A DNA stretch of 64,000 nucleotides, taken from Lysinibacillus sp. PLM2. GTDB lineage: Bacteria > Bacillota > Bacilli > Bacillales_A > Planococcaceae. The stretch lies in contig AP025689.1 of assembly GCA_023168345.1 (NCBI GenBank), forward strand, positions 3,616,001-3,680,000, given 5' to 3'. The translations under genes and the position numbers were made by a program. The stretch's first letter is position 1. Each line of letters opens with the position of its first letter. Positions 62,402 to 64,000 of this stretch are shown in pieces. The notes below the pieces were generated by a model. The model did no database searches, was not told where the DNA came from, and saw nothing but the letters and a program-made list of their open reading frames with translations.

Positions 62402-62475
62402 TAATAATAAATCTTATTATCTAGCATGCGCTGTTTGCCCCTTCTATTTTAAAATTTGGAGTGCCATAAAAAACT

Positions 62476-62512
62476 AGAGTCTGTTTTATCTTTTAAAACA
62501 GACTCTTTTAAT
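62476..62512 (+). terminator. Intrinsic terminator after the chemoreceptor gene
   Basis: A perfect stem AGAGTCTGTTTTA/TAAAACAGACTCT with a 6-nt loop and T-tract. Confidence 0.9.
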
Positions 62513-62608
62513 TAACCTTTTTAAACTCTTATTGTTTAAATGATTCTCTTAACACGTCTCTTACTTGTCGTATTCGATTTTTCAAGTATTCGGGGTAGTT
62601 AGTTCTAT

Positions 62609-62665
62609 AATCAAAAGCTGCGCCTCCAATCGCTTAAAGTGTCTAACAATTGGGGCGCAGATTCA
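62609..62665. repeat. Possible IS-end relic / terminator-like hairpin
   Basis: CTGCGCC-TCCAAT (left) and ATTGG-GGCGCAG (right) pair as an inverted repeat around about 17 nt. The right end reads inward TGAATCTGCGCCCCAATT followed by GTTAGACAC, much like the ends of the 52-bp element at 35535-35586 (TGAACTGCACCTCCAATGG, GTTAGA). It starts at the stop codon of the small gene on its right and may act as that gene's terminator. Confidence 0.4.
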
Positions 62666-62839
62666 TTATAAATTCATCGTTGTTATTTTTTCATCTATAA
62701 ATTGCTCTCTGGAAGATTCCTCTTCGTTAACATTCTTGGGTTCATAGATTGAAAAAAAATACTGAAACGCTATTAATATTGCGAAACAAACTAATAATAC
62801 AATTCCTACTACAGTAATAGCCGCTTTTTTACCGCTCAT
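62666..62839 (-). CDS. Small single-pass membrane protein, 57 residues
   Basis: A 57-codon frame, ATG 7 bases after GAGGGG. It has a short basic N-terminus (MSGKKAA), one membrane helix (ITVVGIVLLVCFAILIAFQYFF) and an acidic tail (NEEESSREQFIDEK). The layout predicts the tail outside the cell by the positive-inside rule. No family recognised. It is just downstream of the 151-residue gene on the same strand (15 bp gap), so the two probably share a transcript. Confidence 0.7.
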   Translation of the reverse strand: MSGKKAAITVVGIVLLVCFAILIAFQYFFSIYEPKNVNEEESSREQFIDEKITTMNL

Positions 62840-62854
62840 ACTAAATCCCCTCTA

Positions 62855-63310
62855 CTATTTCTTTCTAAACCCTTCTTCATGTAAATATGTGATGGCAGCT
62901 TCCTTCGTTCCAAAGCTTTCTTCCAAATTTTCATGATAATAAATATTCCAATTTCTTTTTTCATGGGCTAATGTAAGGATCGTCCCATTTTTTGAGATCC
63001 ACTCTTCGACAATTGGCTTATCATGGTCGGAGGATAAATAAAAAATCGCGTCTTGAATAATTTCACGAAGTCTCGTTTCATCATAATCACGAATATTTAC
63101 TAGACCCTTTTCATTTGACTCGTTTTCATATTTTTCTAAATCACCTACAAAGACGAAGCCATTTCCGTTTGGATGCAATTTCTCTACGACTATTGTTTTC
63201 TCATAAAGACTTTTATCGAAGTGGTAATTCAGACGATTTAATGAAATTTCTTTTTTTGAAAGCTCAGAAAATGACTCAATCACATTCTTCTTTTCTTCAA
63301 ATGATAACAT
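62855..63310 (-). CDS. Conserved hypothetical protein, 151 residues
   Basis: A soluble, charged alpha/beta protein with no signal peptide or membrane segment. Notable stretches are NRLNYHFDKSLYEKTIVVEKLHPNGNGFVFVGDLEKY and a C-terminal KNGTILTLAHEKRNWNIYYHENL. I recognise no characterised family. AAAGGAG is 8 bases before the ATG. It is followed by a small membrane protein gene; the two may work together, but this is inference. Confidence 0.75.
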   Translation of the reverse strand: MLSFEEKKNVIESFSELSKKEISLNRLNYHFDKSLYEKTIVVEKLHPNGNGFVFVGDLEKYENESNEKGLVNIRDYDETRLREIIQDAIFYLSSDHDKPIVEEWISKNGTILTLAHEKRNWNIYYHENLEESFGTKEAAITYLHEEGFRKK

Positions 63311-63415
63311 ATTTAGAACTCCTTTTTATTTAACTTTCAATATAATCACTCAAACAGTATACCTTAATAGAAAGAAAAACAGCACACCTTTAACGGTATA
63401 CTGTATTCTTCCAGA

Positions 63416-64000
63416 CTAAATAGATTTTGTTGCCGCCTCTTTGATCTGTTTACGTTCCTCGTAAATGTTTTTAACAATCGCTTTAATAACAGCATAAGTA
63501 GGAATCGCGATAATAATTGCAATAAATCCACCAATATTTCCTGCTGCTAGAACAATAGAAATAACTGTTAATGGATGAATATTCAGTTTCTCACCCATGA
63601 TATTCGGAGTAATTAAGTTGCTTTCTACTTGTTGCGCTACAAGGGTAATCACACAAACCCACACAACTAAAATCGGATCCTGGATAAGGGCTACTACAAT
63701 AGCAGGCGCTAAAGATATCCACGGACCAATAAACGGAATCATGTTCATAAAAAATGCGAATATAGCAAGTAATAATGAATACTGTAGCCCGATAAATAGA
63801 TAACCAATATAAATGGACACTGCTAGAATTGCACTAATTAGAACTTGTCCCTGAACATAGTTTCTTAAGACTGTATCGATGTCTGCTAACGTTTCTTTAA
63901 TCCACGTACGTCGTTCACCAGTAAAGAGATTATAAATTTGTGGTGCAAACTTTTCGTGATCCTTTAACATAAATATAAAGAAAAACGGAATTAAAATAAG
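63416..64000 (-). CDS. AI-2E family transporter, C-terminal part (runs off the window)
   Basis: The last 194 codons of a PerM/AI-2E-type membrane protein are visible: FFFIFMLKDHEKF, a helical cytoplasmic stretch, then RNYVQGQVLISAILAVSIYIG, NMIPFIGPWISLAPA, VAQQVESNLITPNIMGEKLNIHPLTV and four or five helices, which are family hallmarks. The start is beyond the right edge, and the frame is open to base 64000. Members export autoinducer-2 or act as Na/H antiporters; which applies is unknown. A 9-bp inverted repeat CAGTATACC/GGTATACTG at about 63355-63403 may be its terminator. Confidence 0.9.
   Translation of the reverse strand, partial: LILIPFFFIFMLKDHEKFAPQIYNLFTGERRTWIKETLADIDTVLRNYVQGQVLISAILAVSIYIGYLFIGLQYSLLLAIFAFFMNMIPFIGPWISLAPAIVVALIQDPILVVWVCVITLVAQQVESNLITPNIMGEKLNIHPLTVISIVLAAGNIGGFIAIIIAIPTYAVIKAIVKNIYEERKQIKEAATKSI

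Noticed and set aside
1-64000. CRISPR arrays, tRNA, rRNA, prophage or defence islands
   Set aside because: No spaced short repeats, no tRNA-like cloverleaf next to an integrase and no phage structural genes were seen; most of the window is ordinary chromosomal DNA.

Overview
The window looks like a chromosomal segment from a low-GC, spore-forming member of the Bacillales. It is most like the Planococcaceae (Lysinibacillus/Ureibacillus/Solibacillus type), but that placement is inferred from protein similarity and AT-rich composition only. Genes carry strong GGAGG-type ribosome binding sites, and GTG and TTG starts are frequent. From 1 to about 15.4 kb the order matches the Bacillus subtilis ddl-murF-cshA-ydbS-ydbT-ydcA-acpS-ydcC-alr-ndoAI-ndoA-rsb region. 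It covers peptidoglycan precursor synthesis (Alr, Ddl, MurF), a RodA/FtsW SEDS protein, a DEAD-box RNA helicase, PH-domain membrane proteins, acyl-carrier-protein synthase, the EndoA/EndoAI toxin-antitoxin pair and the start of the sigma-B partner-switching module (rsbT, rsbU, 5' end of rsbV). The rsbR and rsbS genes are absent from the place where B. subtilis has them.

From 15.4 to 37.9 kb there is a mixed housekeeping and accessory stretch: an MFS efflux pump, an IS1182-type insertion sequence, a YwqG-like protein, cardiolipin synthase, an M15 carboxypeptidase, a YidC insertase, AraC and LytTR regulators, an acetyl-CoA hydrolase/CoA-transferase, CvfB, MntR, a ComFB-like protein, a penicillin-acylase-family Ntn hydrolase, ExoA, MurB, an HxlR/YceI divergent pair, a DsbA-family protein and a FAD/Rieske oxidoreductase.

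From 37.9 to 41.6 kb the terminator shared by the FAD/Rieske gene and ppaC is occupied by a group IIC intron (37909-39766) and a second copy of the same 1738-bp IS (39799-41536). From 41.6 to 64 kb come ppaC, an RpiR regulator, niaP, thrC-thrB, a ZIP transporter, heme monooxygenase HmoA, a Fur-box-bearing yclNOPQ-type siderophore uptake locus, a lipoprotein, hflX, putP, a methyltransferase, a DUF47-pit phosphate uptake pair, a chemotaxis receptor with a sigma-D-like promoter, and part of an AI-2E family exporter.

The most notable signal is mobile DNA in intrinsic terminators. Both IS copies sit inside terminator hairpins and are flanked by exact duplications of the hairpin (22 and 24 bp). Both have the same orientation relative to the terminator, and both separate the gene-proximal hairpin from its T-tract. 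The intron abuts the T-tract of the second terminator; removing it restores a clean stop codon for the FAD/Rieske gene, so the present C-terminus of that protein is intron-encoded. A 52-bp palindrome with IS150-like ends and a 3-bp AAA duplication lies in the loop of a third terminator. Three small open reading frames of 33, 43 and 57 codons with good ribosome binding sites are also annotated. No CRISPR array, rRNA or tRNA was seen.
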